From Falsiroseomonas sp051433195 (lineage in GTDB: Bacteria > Pseudomonadota > Alphaproteobacteria > Acetobacterales > Acetobacteraceae): a stretch of DNA of 64,000 nucleotides. How positions within the stretch are numbered: position 1 is the stretch's first letter; each line of letters starts with the position of its first letter. The stretch covers positions 62,001 to 126,000 of the forward strand of contig NZ_JBHMFT010000001.1 of NCBI RefSeq assembly GCF_051433195.1. Reading direction: 5' to 3'. Below, piece after piece: positions 63,595-64,000 of the stretch. A program made the position numbers and the translations under genes. The notes beneath the pieces were generated by a model. It worked only from the letters and a program-made list of their open reading frames with translations. It did not search any database and was not told where the DNA came from.

Positions 63595-64000
63595 CCGCGC
63601 TGGTCCTCGACGCCTCCGCCACCGCACCCTGGTTCCTGATCGACGAGGCGGATGCCGCCTCCGACGCCTTGCTGCTGCGAGTTGCGCAGTCTGGTGCGCT
63701 GGTTCCCGCCATCTGGCATTTCGAGGTCGCCAGCATTCTACGAAGTGCGGAGCGCCGTTCGCGCTTTTCGGTGGAACTTGCCGACCAGGTCTATGGCCGC
63801 CTGGCGACCACGCCGATCAGCACCGAGATGCCCGAGCTTGGGCTGCTGGCGCGGCGCCTGCATCATCTGGCACGACAGCATGCGCTGACGCCCTACGACG
63901 CCGCTTACCTGGACCTTGCGATCCGGCGCCGCCTGCCCCTCGCCACCCGCGACGCGGCGCTGATCCGCGCCGCGCCGTTGGAAGGCGTCCCGCTGCTTCC
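63591..64000 (+). CDS. PIN-domain toxin (VapC-like), 3'-truncated by window
   Basis: The GTG at 63591 overlaps the antitoxin stop. 136 codons are read with no stop before the window ends, and PIN toxins are about 125-145 residues, so little is missing. Acidic metal residues: Asp7 in LVLDAS, Glu in WHFEVAS, Asp in LTPYDAAYLDLA and Asp in LATRDAALIRAA. It would be a Mg-dependent ribonuclease neutralised by the upstream antitoxin. It is not captured by tools that require a stop codon. Confidence 0.85.
   Translation, partial: MTALVLDASATAPWFLIDEADAASDALLLRVAQSGALVPAIWHFEVASILRSAERRSRFSVELADQVYGRLATTPISTEMPELGLLARRLHHLARQHALTPYDAAYLDLAIRRRLPLATRDAALIRAAPLEGVPLL

Overview
The window is about 70% GC, densely packed with co-directional and overlapping genes, and carries several gene orders typical of Alphaproteobacteria: rplM-rpsI-argC, argH-small lipoprotein-lysA-DUF4175, DUF3750 and DUF4170 proteins, and scattered orphan Bug/TctC receptors. 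The best guess is a Roseomonas-like member of the Acetobacteraceae. This is inference from content; there is no rRNA or other taxonomic marker in the window. No tRNA, rRNA, CRISPR array, insertion sequence or phage gene was seen, and no intergenic stretch exceeds 300 bases.

Layout. 1-10 kb: the 3' part of hyuB, then hyuA, a convergent ilvE-like aminotransferase, a frameshifted epoxide-hydrolase-like gene, an OmpA-family porin with a strong terminator, and mccB-mccA for leucine catabolism. 10-21 kb: one gene for a ~3567-residue surface or secreted protein (alternating DUF11-like modules, nine SdrD_B-like repeats, RTX calcium-binding repeats), preceded by an AT-rich leader. 21-28 kb: an orphan TctC receptor, a hybrid histidine kinase lacking its phospho-acceptor His, and a minus-strand operon (VOC protein, IlvD/Edd dehydratase, NAD-binding epimerase-like protein, M20 amidohydrolase). 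28-32 kb: rplM-rpsI, argC, a gamma-carbonic-anhydrase-like protein, a small exported protein and a cold-shock gene.

32-38 kb: a manganese uptake operon, sitABCD-mntR, with a MntR-box-like palindrome in its promoter and a fatty acid hydroxylase co-translated with mntR. 37-45 kb: small exported proteins, a LysR regulator, an envelope cluster (M23 peptidase, glycine-zipper lipoprotein, Rap1a/Tai-like protein, DUF3750), an SDR and an alpha/beta hydrolase that both lack canonical catalytic residues, and a convergent cytochrome b561 / cytochrome c' pair. 45-50 kb: a TctC receptor translationally coupled to a GMC oxidoreductase, an SDR flanked by two copies of a C/G-rich palindromic repeat, an M29 aminopeptidase and a TlpA-like thioredoxin. 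50-64 kb: argH-lptM-(TctC)-lysA-DUF4175, an alpha/beta hydrolase, a fourth TctC receptor, thrC, an M16 peptidase, a PmbA/TldD protein, and an antitoxin-PIN toxin pair cut by the window end.

The genes describe an organism that scavenges organic acids and amides (Bug receptors, hydantoinase, dehydratase, MCC), makes arginine, lysine, threonine and branched-chain amino acids, controls manganese import, and displays or secretes one very large calcium-binding repeat protein. The most interesting items are the alternating module architecture of the giant protein, the hybrid pseudokinase, the MntR operator/regulon and the cluster of enzymes with substituted active sites.
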